Positions 7,665-14,733 of a stretch of DNA of 45,057 nucleotides are shown here, in pieces. The translations under genes and the position numbers were made by a program. The notes under the pieces were generated by a model. The model was not told where the DNA came from, did not search any database, and was given only the letters and a program-made list of their open reading frames with translations. Source of the DNA: an uncultured Slackia sp. (GTDB lineage Bacteria > Actinomycetota > Coriobacteriia > Coriobacteriales > Eggerthellaceae); the NCBI GenBank assembly GCA_934661005.1, contig CAKUIK010000018.1:1-45057 (forward strand). The letters are read 5' to 3'. Every line of letters starts with the position of its first letter. Position 1 is the stretch's first letter.

Positions 7665-9545
7665 ATGCAAAACCTTTGGCCTCGCATTGAGGGGCTTTTG
7701 CGCGACGCGGGGCGCGACATCAGCCGTCCGGCACGCTATTTGAACCATGAATGGGGTTGCACGTATAAAGACGATGCCGACTATCATTTCTGCATGATTT
7801 ACCCCGATACCTATGAGCTCGGGCAGCCGAACCAGGCGGTGCGCATTCTGTGCAATGTCGTGAATGCTGTCGATGGCATGTATGCCGAGCGTGGATATCT
7901 TCCCGCCGCCGACATGATCGATCTTATGCGTCGCGAGGGCGTGCCCGCGTTTTCGCTCGAAAGCTGTGCGCCGCTCTATGAGTTCGACGCTCTTGGCTTC
8001 ACGTTGTCGCATGAGCTGGTTGCCACCAACGTGCTCGAGATGCTCGATTTGGGTGGCATTCCGCAGCGCGCGGCCAACCGCGACGAATCGCATCCGCTCG
8101 TTGTGGCGGGCGGCCCGTGCGCGTTCAATGCCGAGCCTTTCTCGGCGTTTTTTGACGTGTTTTTGCTGGGAGAGGGAGAAGAGTCCCTTCCTGAACTGCT
8201 TATTTTGCATCGCGAAATGAAGCAGGCAGGTGCGTCGCGCGCCGAATTCCTGCGCGCCGCCTCTCATTTGGAAGGCTGCTATGTGCCTTCTCTGTACGAC
8301 GTGCTCGATGAAGCCGAGGCGCAAAAGGAGGGCGCGTGGGCGCGGCCGAAATTCGATGATGTGCCGACGAATATCGTAAAGCGCATTTGGAAAGATTTCG
8401 CGACTTCTCCCGCATGGGAGCCCACTGTGGTGCCGTTTGCCGAACTCGTGCACGATCGCCTGAACGTCGAAATTCTGCGTGGTTGCACGCGCGGGTGCCG
8501 TTTCTGCCAGGCGGGCATGATGTATCGCCCCGTGCGCGAGCGTTCCGCCGATAACATTGTTTCCGCTGTACAGCGCGGCCTCGCCGAAACGGGCTATGAC
8601 GAAGTGAGCCTTACGTCGCTTTCTTCGACCGACCATAGCCAAATCGAAGAGATCTTGCGCCGCCTGAATCGAGGGCTTGATGGAAAGGGCATTTCCGTAT
8701 CGATTCCGAGCCAGCGTTTGGACTCGTTCGGCGTCGAGATGGCCGAATTGGTCGCTGGTGGCAAGCGCGGCGGCTTGACGTTCGCGCCCGAAGCCGGCAC
8801 GCAGCGGCTGCGCGATGTTATCAACAAGGGCGTGTGCGAGGAAGACCTGTTCGGCGCTATCGATGCGGCGTTTGCTGCGGGTTGGCGTCGATGCAAGCTC
8901 TATTTCATGATTGGCCTTCCCACCGAGACCGACGATGACATCAAAGGTATCGCGAGTCTTGCGCAGCGTGCATACGACCGCGCAAAGAAGGCTACGCCGC
9001 CCGAAGCGCGCGGCAGCGTGAAGGTTTCCATTTCGTGCGCGTTGTTCGTGCCGAAAGCCCAAACGCCGTTTCAATGGGATGGCCAAATTACCACCGAAGA
9101 GGCGCATAGACGCATCAATCTGCTGCGATCGAGCGTGAAATATCGCGCGGTCGACGTGCATTGGCATGAACCTGACGTTTCTCTTGTCGAAGCCATGATG
9201 AGCCGTGGCGGACGCGAAGTGTGCGACGTTGTTGAGACCGCTTGGCGCCATGGCGCGCGTTTTGACGCGTGGACCGAGTTTTTCTCGCTCGACACGTGGC
9301 GTGCTGCCTGCGAGGAGTGCGGCGTTGATATGGAGGGCATCGCGCAAGGCCAGCACGAAACGAGCTGGGTAACGCCGTGGGATCACCTTTCGGTTGGCGT
9401 GACGACGCGATTCTTCCAGCGTGAGCGCCGTTTGGCGCAACAAGAGCGCACGACGCCAGACTGCAGCTATGAGCGCTGTTCGGCGTGTGGGGTGTGCCCG
9501 AAACTTGATATCGACATCCAATGCCAGGAGGAACGTCATGGCTGA
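7665..9545 (+). CDS. B12-binding-type radical SAM protein (TIGR03960-like)
   Basis: The 626-residue protein belongs to the radical SAM family whose N-terminal part resembles a cobalamin-binding fold and whose partner is DUF2344. The [4Fe-4S]-binding motif is C274-T-R-G-C278-R-F-C281 in RGCTRGCRFCQAG. Around residue 149 is VAGGPCAFNAEPFS and near 167 LLGEGEESLPEL, both typical of this group. The C-terminus ends in a Cys-rich stretch (CSYERCSACGVCPKLDID) that may hold another metal site. The precise substrate is not established; a role in RNA modification is often suspected from related methylthiotransferases. The ATG has GAGGGA upstream, and the 3' end overlaps the next gene by 8 bp. Confidence 0.85.
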   Translation: MQNLWPRIEGLLRDAGRDISRPARYLNHEWGCTYKDDADYHFCMIYPDTYELGQPNQAVRILCNVVNAVDGMYAERGYLPAADMIDLMRREGVPAFSLESCAPLYEFDALGFTLSHELVATNVLEMLDLGGIPQRAANRDESHPLVVAGGPCAFNAEPFSAFFDVFLLGEGEESLPELLILHREMKQAGASRAEFLRAASHLEGCYVPSLYDVLDEAEAQKEGAWARPKFDDVPTNIVKRIWKDFATSPAWEPTVVPFAELVHDRLNVEILRGCTRGCRFCQAGMMYRPVRERSADNIVSAVQRGLAETGYDEVSLTSLSSTDHSQIEEILRRLNRGLDGKGISVSIPSQRLDSFGVEMAELVAGGKRGGLTFAPEAGTQRLRDVINKGVCEEDLFGAIDAAFAAGWRRCKLYFMIGLPTETDDDIKGIASLAQRAYDRAKKATPPEARGSVKVSISCALFVPKAQTPFQWDGQITTEEAHRRINLLRSSVKYRAVDVHWHEPDVSLVEAMMSRGGREVCDVVETAWRHGARFDAWTEFFSLDTWRAACEECGVDMEGIAQGQHETSWVTPWDHLSVGVTTRFFQRERRLAQQERTTPDCSYERCSACGVCPKLDIDIQCQEERHG

Positions 9546-10221
9546 TTTCCGTTTGCGCGTGACCTACGCCGAAACCGGCCGATTGGTCATGCTTTCGCAT
9601 CTTGAGATCGCCCGAGCCTTGGAGCGTGCGGTGCGTCGTGCCGGATTGCCCTATGCGGTAAGCCAGGGCTTTTCGCCGCACATGAAGCAGGCGTTCGGCT
9701 CTGCATTGCCTGTTGGCGTGGGTGGTTTGGAAGAGATTTTTGACGTGTCGCTCACCGATTACGTGCCGCCCAAAGAGGCTTTGGCCCGTCTTCAGGCGTC
9801 GAGCGCGCCCGACCTTATGCCGCATGCGGCGCGGTATATCACCAAGGATGAGACGGCTGCATCGGCGGCGTATCCGCGTTCGACCTATGAGGCTGTGTTG
9901 GAGGCGGCGCGTTTGGGCGAGCGTGACCTCGATGTGCTTGCCGCAGCGCGCGAACTGAGCGTTCCTTCCGAAATCAAGGTGGTTCGCAAGAAGAAAGAGC
10001 GCGTGCTGGTGCCTTCCGAATTCATTGTTGGCAAACTTGAGGTTGAGCCGGCGGATGCTGGCGAAGAAGGGCAGAGCCGAGCTTTGGTTCGCTTCACGCT
10101 CGAATCGAAGGCGTCGGGCAGTTTGCGCCCCGATGTGCTGCTGGAGCATATGCTCGCCAATTCGGGGCTTCGCGCAGCGACTATCCTGCGTACGAAGCAG
10201 AGCGAGATTCCGAAAGAATAA
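9538..10221 (+). CDS. DUF2344 / TIGR03936-like protein, partner of the radical SAM protein
   Basis: The 227-residue protein begins MADFRLRVTYAETGRLVMLSHLEIARALERAVRRAGLPYAVSQGFSPHMKQAFGSALPVG, the characteristic opening of DUF2344. In many bacteria this domain is fused to or adjacent to the B12-type radical SAM protein encoded just upstream. The start at ATG 9538 is fixed by AGGAGG five bases upstream and by the 8-bp overlap with the previous gene, which indicates translational coupling. Its role is unknown; a shared RNA-related function with its neighbour is inference. In many actinobacteria this pair precedes rne/rplU/rpmA, but here that continuation is absent. Confidence 0.85.
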   Translation: MADFRLRVTYAETGRLVMLSHLEIARALERAVRRAGLPYAVSQGFSPHMKQAFGSALPVGVGGLEEIFDVSLTDYVPPKEALARLQASSAPDLMPHAARYITKDETAASAAYPRSTYEAVLEAARLGERDLDVLAAARELSVPSEIKVVRKKKERVLVPSEFIVGKLEVEPADAGEEGQSRALVRFTLESKASGSLRPDVLLEHMLANSGLRAATILRTKQSEIPKE

Positions 10222-10224
10222 ACG

Positions 10225-10260
10225 AAGCGGGGTGGAGGTGCAGGCTTCCGCCCCGCTTTT
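10225..10260 (+). terminator. Rho-independent terminator after DUF2344 gene
   Basis: AAGCGGGGTGGA at 10225-10236 pairs with TCCGCCCCGCTT at 10247-10258 (one G-T wobble) and is followed by a short T-run. It sits 4 bp after the DUF2344 stop codon and 18 bp before the next gene. Confidence 0.8.
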
Positions 10261-10277
10261 GATGAGGGGAGAATTTG

Positions 10278-10484
10278 ATGTATAAGGTTCGCTACATTAC
10301 GACATCTGAAGTTACGGCGGTTCGATACGTGTTTGAGGAAAAGGAAATCGACGCGGCCGACGATGCGGATGCGCTTGCGAAATTCGACGCCGAATGCGCA
10401 ACGCCGCTCGACTCGTCGATCGCCATGGATATCGTGTCGGGCGAAGGCTATGACTGGTCGATTATGAAGTCCGTGGATTTGTAG
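10278..10484 (+). CDS. Small acidic hypothetical protein (68 aa)
   Basis: The product, MYKVRYITTSEVTAVRYVFE followed by a highly acidic helix (EEKEIDAADDADALAKFDAE), has 68 residues. It is not recognised. The start at ATG 10278 has GAGGGGAG upstream with normal spacing. Two short beta strands at the N-terminus and an acidic middle suggest a small soluble protein. It follows a terminator, so it may depend on read-through or its own promoter. No membrane segment, Cys cluster or helix-turn-helix is seen. Confidence 0.6.
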   Translation: MYKVRYITTSEVTAVRYVFEEKEIDAADDADALAKFDAECATPLDSSIAMDIVSGEGYDWSIMKSVDL

Positions 10485-10940
10485 GACGTCTCCACTAGCG
10501 CGCTCGGGCGGCGCCTTCGCCAAGGCCACGGTTCGCTATCGCTTCGCCCTTCTGGCTACGCTATGCGCTCACCTGGCTTCGTTTAACTTTTGAATGAAGG
10601 GCTAGGATGAACTCAGGCGGCCTCGGCGAAGGCGCGGCCCGAGCGCGGAGTTCGGCGGACGTTATCCTAGGGGCCTTCGCCCACGACCAAGGCTCGCTTC
10701 GCTCGCTCTGCGCTCGCCTGGCGGTGTTTCGCATTGGAATGAAGTGCGCGAATTGAGCACCTACGGTCTGGGGCGAAGCGCCGGAACCGCCTTGGCGTCT
10801 CGCCTGGCTTTGGGTTGCGCTTTGCGCCACTTGTCGTCGTATGGTTTTGAAATAAAAGCGAGAATGGGCTCGAGCCGCTGATGGAGATGCGAGTCGTGCA
10901 TGCGGCTCTCGTATGCGTTGCGGGATGCACCAAGATGAAG
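10485..10940. repeat. Noncoding region with degenerate structured repeats
   Basis: This gene-free stretch holds three loosely similar blocks (about 10505-10600, 10672-10745, 10785-10860). Each runs from a CCTTCGCC/CCGCCTTGGC-like segment through GCTTCGCTCGC-TGCGCTCGCCTGGC-like text to a terminal TTTTGAATGAAG or TTTTGAAATAAAAG. Between the first two lies a foldable element: CTAGGAT (10602-10608) pairs with ATCCTAG (10664-10670), GAACTC (10609-10614) with GAGTTC (10648-10653), and CTCGG with CCGAG inside. Weak open frames here look non-coding. It may be a REP-like intergenic repeat family. Confidence 0.45.
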
Positions 10941-10947
10941 CGGCGAT

Positions 10948-10999
10948 AAACCCGATGGCCTTTGTGCGCGGAACGATTCCATCAAAGGCCATCGGGTTT
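10948..10999 (-). terminator. Strong hairpin terminator for the minus-strand aminotransferase
   Basis: A perfect 17-bp stem: 10948-10964 pairs with 10983-10999, with an 18-nt loop. It lies 19 bp beyond the stop codon of the aminotransferase gene. On the minus strand the stem ends in GGGTTTA, with only a short T-run, so it is strong in stem but weak in tail. It could also block plus-strand read-through from 10484. Confidence 0.75.
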
Positions 11000-11017
11000 A
11001 ATGGGTTATGGGGATGG

Positions 11018-12607
11018 CTACTGCCTGTACGTTGCCAAGAATTCTTCCAGGTCGCGCATGGCTTCGCTAAGCACCTCGATGCGCGGTAGATAGACGATGC
11101 GGAAGTGGTCGGGTTCGCCCCAATTGAAGCCGCCGCCGCGGGTGATGAGGATTTTCTTCTGGTGCAACAAGTCGAGCGCGAACTGCTCGTCGTTGGTGAT
11201 GTTGAACTTTTTCACGTCAATCTTCGGGAAAATGTAGAACGCCGCTTTCGGCTTCACGGCGGTAATGCCGTCGATGCTGTTCAGCGCGTTGTAGATGTAT
11301 TCGCGCTGTTCGTAGATACGGCCGCCCGGCACGATGTAATTATTTACGCTTTGGTGTCCGCCAAGCGCCGTTTGCACAATGGACTGTGCGGGAACGTTCG
11401 AGCAAAGGCGCATGTTCGAAAGCATATTGATGCCCAGCAGGAAGTCTTTTGCGCAGGACATATTGCCCGAGAAAATCATCCAGCCGATGCGGTAGCCAGC
11501 GATCATGTGCGATTTTGAGAGGCCCGAGAACGTCACGCAAGGCAAATCGGGCGCGAGCGATGCAATGGAGATGTGCTCCAGGCCATCCATGACGAGTCGG
11601 TCGTAGATTTCGTCGCTGAAGATCATTAAATCGTGGCGGCGGGCCAGCTCGACGATTTGCTCAAGCACTTCGCGTGGATACAGCGCGCCCGTGGGGTTGT
11701 TCGGGTTGATAATGACGAGTGCCTTGGTTCGCGGCGTGATTTTCGATTCCATGTCGGCGAGGTCGGGGAACCAATCAGACTGCTCGTCGCAGATGTAATG
11801 CACGGGTGTGCCGCCGGCGAGTGTGGCGCATGCGGTCCACAGCGGGTAATCGGGCGCCGGAATAAGAATCTCATCGCCGTTGTCAAGCAGCGCCTGCATG
11901 CAAAGCTGAATGAGCTCACTTACGCCATTGCCGGTATAGATACTGTCCATATCGACATTGGGAATATGTTTGAGCTGGGCATACTGCATGATCGCCTTGC
12001 GCGCCGAAAACAGGCCGCGAGAATCGGAGTAGCCTTCGCATTCGGGCAACTGGTGGCGCATGTCTTGAACGACCTCGTCGGGCGTGCGGAAGCCGAACGG
12101 AGCCGGATTTCCAATATTGAGCTTCAGAATGCGCTGGCCCTCTTTTTCCAATCGGGCGGCTTCGTCGACTACGGGGCCTCGCACGTCGTAGAGTGCGTTT
12201 TCGAGCTTGGATGATTTCTTGAATTCACGCATGGTTGTGCTCCTCGGTGTTTGTTCGGCATCGGGCGCATTGGTTTTGGTTGGCTGCGACGGCGATGTTG
12301 AGTTGTTCTGGTTCAATTTCTTAGATGATGCGGTCTCAGGCCGCTCGGGAGCTCGTGTGGGGGAGTGCGTCTGCGCCTGTTCGGCCTTGGCGTCCGCGGC
12401 GAGCCATGCGCTGTCGACGCCAAGAATCGCCGCAAGCAATTCCATAACGTCTCGCCGCGGCGTGGTTTTTCCGCTGACATATTGGCTTATCTGGCTTTTC
12501 CCGAGCTTCTTGTCGCGCTGCGCTGCTGCATGAATCACATCGGCCTGGTTCATAGCGGCTTGTGACATGGCCTGTTTGAGGCGCATCGAGAATTCGTTTG
12601 ACGGCAT
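11018..12607 (-). CDS. alaA: XRE-type HTH domain fused to alanine aminotransferase (AlaA-like)
   Basis: The 529-residue product is a two-domain fusion. Residues about 5-72 form a lambda-repressor-like helix-turn-helix (LKQAMSQAAMNQADVIHAA, then KSQISQYVSGKTTPRRDVMELLAAILGV). Residues 75-125 are a Gln/Asn/Ser/Thr/Pro-rich linker. Residues 126-529 are a complete fold-type I aminotransferase very like E. coli AlaA (KSSKLENALYDVRGPV, LKLNIGNPAPFGF, NPNNPTGA at 301-308, D332, PLP lysine K365 in SGLSKSHM, R373). AlaA converts pyruvate and glutamate to alanine and 2-oxoglutarate. AAGGAGATG precedes the ATG at 12607. The order differs from MocR regulators, which use GntR-type DNA-binding domains. Autoregulation through upstream repeats is inference. 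Confidence 0.9.
   Translation of the reverse strand: MPSNEFSMRLKQAMSQAAMNQADVIHAAAQRDKKLGKSQISQYVSGKTTPRRDVMELLAAILGVDSAWLAADAKAEQAQTHSPTRAPERPETASSKKLNQNNSTSPSQPTKTNAPDAEQTPRSTTMREFKKSSKLENALYDVRGPVVDEAARLEKEGQRILKLNIGNPAPFGFRTPDEVVQDMRHQLPECEGYSDSRGLFSARKAIMQYAQLKHIPNVDMDSIYTGNGVSELIQLCMQALLDNGDEILIPAPDYPLWTACATLAGGTPVHYICDEQSDWFPDLADMESKITPRTKALVIINPNNPTGALYPREVLEQIVELARRHDLMIFSDEIYDRLVMDGLEHISIASLAPDLPCVTFSGLSKSHMIAGYRIGWMIFSGNMSCAKDFLLGINMLSNMRLCSNVPAQSIVQTALGGHQSVNNYIVPGGRIYEQREYIYNALNSIDGITAVKPKAAFYIFPKIDVKKFNITNDEQFALDLLHQKKILITRGGGFNWGEPDHFRIVYLPRIEVLSEAMRDLEEFLATYRQ
12230..12245 (-). promoter_or_regulatory. Internal Shine-Dalgarno and ATG at the domain boundary of the fusion
   Basis: On the minus strand GAGGAG (12245-12240) lies 7 nt before an in-frame ATG (12232-12230) that is codon 126 of the fusion. 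From this codon the protein reads MREFKKSSKLENALYDVRGP, exactly where free-standing AlaA proteins begin. This suggests a second, DNA-binding-free enzyme made from the same message, or a recent fusion retaining the original start. Confidence 0.55.
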
Positions 12608-12623
12608 TGCATCTCCTTGATGT

Positions 12624-12702
12624 TTGAAATTGAACTAATGCGTTCAAAAAAAGAAGAAGTTCAATTTCGGACACTATAACACGGTTCGAAATTGAACTTC
12701 TT
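12624..12702 (-). promoter_or_regulatory. Operator array of GTTCAATTTC repeats upstream of the HTH-aminotransferase gene
   Basis: A perfect 16-bp inverted repeat (12654-12669 and 12687-12702, spacer 17 bp) has arms AAGAAGTTCAATTTCG and its complement. A further GAAATTGAAC at 12626-12635 and a GTTCAA at 12642-12647 make a second small inverted repeat nearer the gene, and AAATTGAAC recurs near 12732. On the minus strand the spacer contains TATAGT, a plausible -10. The position directly upstream of a gene encoding an HTH domain suggests autoregulation. Confidence 0.6.
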
Positions 12703-12787
12703 AGGAAAAATGCAATTCACTTATGCGGCAAAATTGAACCTGCGGATGGCACATGTGGAACGTCGCCACCCTGTTAAACGTCGCTAC

Positions 12788-12814
12788 CTGCTAAACGCTA
12801 CGAGCATTTAGCAG
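12788..12814 (-). terminator. Possible terminator of the NifX-like gene
   Basis: CTGCTAAA (12788-12795) pairs with TTTAGCAG (12807-12814), an 8-bp stem with 11-nt loop, downstream of the minus-strand stop at 12857. There is no T-run, so the call is weak. Confidence 0.35.
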
Positions 12815-12856
12815 GAACATTCAACTGATTGAAACATTTGTCGGGTGGGTTCTGCA

Positions 12857-13240
12857 TTATTGGTGGCAGGTGCCGCCGTGGTTGGCGCAGCTGTGCGAGT
12901 GGGCATGGTCGCTATGGCAGGTTGCTTCGCCAACCTTGGGAAGGTTTCCTGCGAGCAGCGCCTCAACCGCGGCGTCGGGGGAACCTGCGGCGCCTGCATA
13001 CACCTCGATGCCTGCCTGGCCGAGCGCATTGATTGCGCCGCCGCCAATGCCCCCGCAAATGAGCACGTCGATGCCGCCCTGCGAAAGCAGGCCGGCAAGT
13101 GCGCCGTGGCCAGCGCCATTGCTGCCGATGATTTCCGATGCTGTGACTTCACCATCTTCAACGTGGTAGACCTTGAACTGCTGGGTGTGGCCGAAATGCT
13201 GGAAGATTTCTCCATTAGCGTACGTGGCTGCAATTTTCAT
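12857..13240 (-). CDS. NifB/NifX-family dinitrogenase iron-molybdenum cofactor domain protein
   Basis: The 127-residue protein has the compact ribonuclease-H-like NifX/NifB/MTH1175 fold: MKIAATYANGEIFQHFGHTQQFKVYHVEDGE, then HGALAGLLSQGGIDVLICGGIGGGAINALGQAGIEVYAG. Relatives bind or carry Fe-S or Fe-Mo clusters. The C-terminal tail is unusually rich in His and Cys (CHSDHAHSHSCANHGGTCHQ), which should bind transition metals. There are no nitrogenase genes nearby, so a role in nitrogen fixation is unlikely; free-standing members are common in anaerobes. AAGGAGCG precedes the ATG. It is divergent from the exporter gene at 13547. Confidence 0.85.
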   Translation of the reverse strand: MKIAATYANGEIFQHFGHTQQFKVYHVEDGEVTASEIIGSNGAGHGALAGLLSQGGIDVLICGGIGGGAINALGQAGIEVYAGAAGSPDAAVEALLAGNLPKVGEATCHSDHAHSHSCANHGGTCHQ

Positions 13241-13546
13241 AGTGCGCTCCTTGTCTGACTGTGGTTGAAACGGGCATGCGTGGCGTTCTTTTTACAAGGG
13301 CGCGGCATATGCGGTATCGTTTGTTCCAACCCTTATTTCTGTATGGTTATAGGGTATATGCTATCGTGGGAATAGCAATACTTGTTTTTCGCGAATAGCG
13401 GTTTCGCAAGGTTATTTACTTTTGGTTGCGTGGTTTGTTCTTCCTTCGTAATTGAGCATCGCCGACCAGCCAGGCTTAGCTTGTGCGAAAATTCTCAGAG
13501 GCGGCTGTTGAGTGTGTCGCCGTGGGTAAAACGTGAGAGGAATGCG
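13241..13546. promoter_or_regulatory. Divergent intergenic region (NifX-like gene / YddG-like gene)
   Basis: This 306-bp gap separates two divergent genes and must hold both promoters. An A+T-rich patch at about 13335-13380 (GGTTATAGGGTATATGCTATCG) offers several -10-like hexamers, but I cannot assign one. A longer in-frame extension of the exporter upstream of 13547 (from about 13382) reads like noncoding sequence. Confidence 0.35.
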
Positions 13547-14437
13547 GTGTCCGATTCGACGAAAAGGGCGACGGCGATTGGCCTGTGCGCCGTGGTTTTA
13601 TGGTCGATGATGTTCGGCTTCGTGCGCCTGACTACGCAATCGTTCGGGCCCGCGCTGGGCTCGGCGCTTATCTATTCATGCGCCGCCGTGCTTACGTATG
13701 TCGGATATCGTCCTACGCCATTGCGTCGTTTGCCTTTGAAATTCGTTTTGTTTTCGGGTGGGCTGTTCGTGTTCTATGAATCGGCGATTACCATCTCGAT
13801 CGGCTTGGCGGCGACTTCTGAACAAACGCTCGAATTGAGCCTGGTGAATTATCTCTGGCCCACGATGCTCGTTCTACTTTCTGCCTTTGATTCAGGTTCG
13901 CGTGCCTTTCTCGTTCGCGCTTTACCTGGCGCTGCGGTCGCGACTGCAGGCGTTGTGCTTGCGGTTGGCGGCAATAACAATCTCGATTGGGGCGCAGTTG
14001 CTGCCGACGTTGCGTCTAACCCGCTTCCTTTTGCGCTCACCTTCGCCGGTGCTGCCGCCTGGGCGGTGTATTCAGTATATTCAAGCAGGTTCTCGCAAGG
14101 TTGCGATGCGACTGCCTTTTTCATGGTGGGCGTTGCTGCGGTTTTGTGGACGCTCTTTATTGTCGAGGGCGCGCCCGCTCCCGAAGTGGCGCCAGGTTTC
14201 CAAGCGTTCTTTGCCCTTGCGGGGGCAGCTGGTTGCATTGCGGCAGGCTATGCTTGTTGGGGACATGGCATGGTCAAGGGCGATATGGGCAAGATGAGCA
14301 TTGGGTCGTATGCCGCCCCTTTGCTGTCCGTCGTGGCGAGCACCGTTATTCTGGGCGTGGGCCTTACTCCTCTGTTTTGGCTTGGCACGGTTGCCGTTGT
14401 GGCGGGTTCTCTCATTAATTGGCGTATGCGACGATGA
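13547..14437 (+). CDS. yddG: EamA/DMT-family exporter, YddG-like (aromatic amino acid export)
   Basis: The 296-residue product has ten hydrophobic helices and follows E. coli YddG closely in layout: N-terminal KRATAIGLCAVVLWSMMFGFVR, the central VNYLWPTMLVLLSA (YddG has MVNYLWP), GAAAWAVYSVYSSRFS, and C-terminal MGKMSIGSYAAPLLSVV. YddG exports aromatic amino acids and paraquat-like compounds across the inner membrane; substrate here is inferred. GTG 13547 is preferred as start because GAGAGG lies about six bases upstream and the protein then begins VSDSTKRATAIG. It is monocistronic in appearance. The 296-bp gap downstream is noncoding. Confidence 0.8.
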   Translation: MSDSTKRATAIGLCAVVLWSMMFGFVRLTTQSFGPALGSALIYSCAAVLTYVGYRPTPLRRLPLKFVLFSGGLFVFYESAITISIGLAATSEQTLELSLVNYLWPTMLVLLSAFDSGSRAFLVRALPGAAVATAGVVLAVGGNNNLDWGAVAADVASNPLPFALTFAGAAAWAVYSVYSSRFSQGCDATAFFMVGVAAVLWTLFIVEGAPAPEVAPGFQAFFALAGAAGCIAAGYACWGHGMVKGDMGKMSIGSYAAPLLSVVASTVILGVGLTPLFWLGTVAVVAGSLINWRMRR

Positions 14438-14503
14438 ATCGGCGCATGCGACGATGACTTGGTGTATACGATGGCGACGCGAGCGCGGGCCTGTTTCCTT
14501 TTT

Positions 14504-14530
14504 TGTTCAAAAACACCCTCGAATGTGGTG
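14504..14530 (-). repeat. Dispersed TGTTCAAAA-CCTCGAATGTGG motif, copy 1
   Basis: A 27-bp stretch reading TGTTCAAAA, three variable bases plus CC, then CTCGAATGTGGTG. Copies 2 (15869-15895) and 3 (16012-16041, opposite orientation) share at least 22 of 27 positions. It lies in the otherwise featureless gap 14438-14733, about 200 bp beyond the 3' end of the DUF559-type gene. A partial match (GCCACATTCG) occurs near 14642. Confidence 0.55.
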
Positions 14531-14733
14531 CTCGGCGGGCGGACAAATCTCCTCTCGTTTTCGTACAACGTTATGACCTGGTGTTTTAATTCGGTTCCTT
14601 TTTGCTGCGGGTGCTTTTACCGATTGGGGCACCTTGAATTTGCCACATTCGCCACCCTTTTTGCGCAAAGTCAGCGCATCCGATAACGCATCTGCTTGGT
14701 CGTCCATATCTCTGGCTAGTCGCCTACACCTGG

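Noticed and set aside
10561..10992. Minus-strand frame of 143 codons in the repeat region
   Set aside because: It runs through degenerate repeats and into a terminator hairpin, has no ribosome-binding site and low-complexity translation. I treat the region as noncoding.
12857..13240. NifX-like gene taken as evidence for nitrogen fixation
   Set aside because: No nifH, nifD, nifK or other nif genes are visible, and single-domain members of this family are widespread in non-fixing anaerobes.
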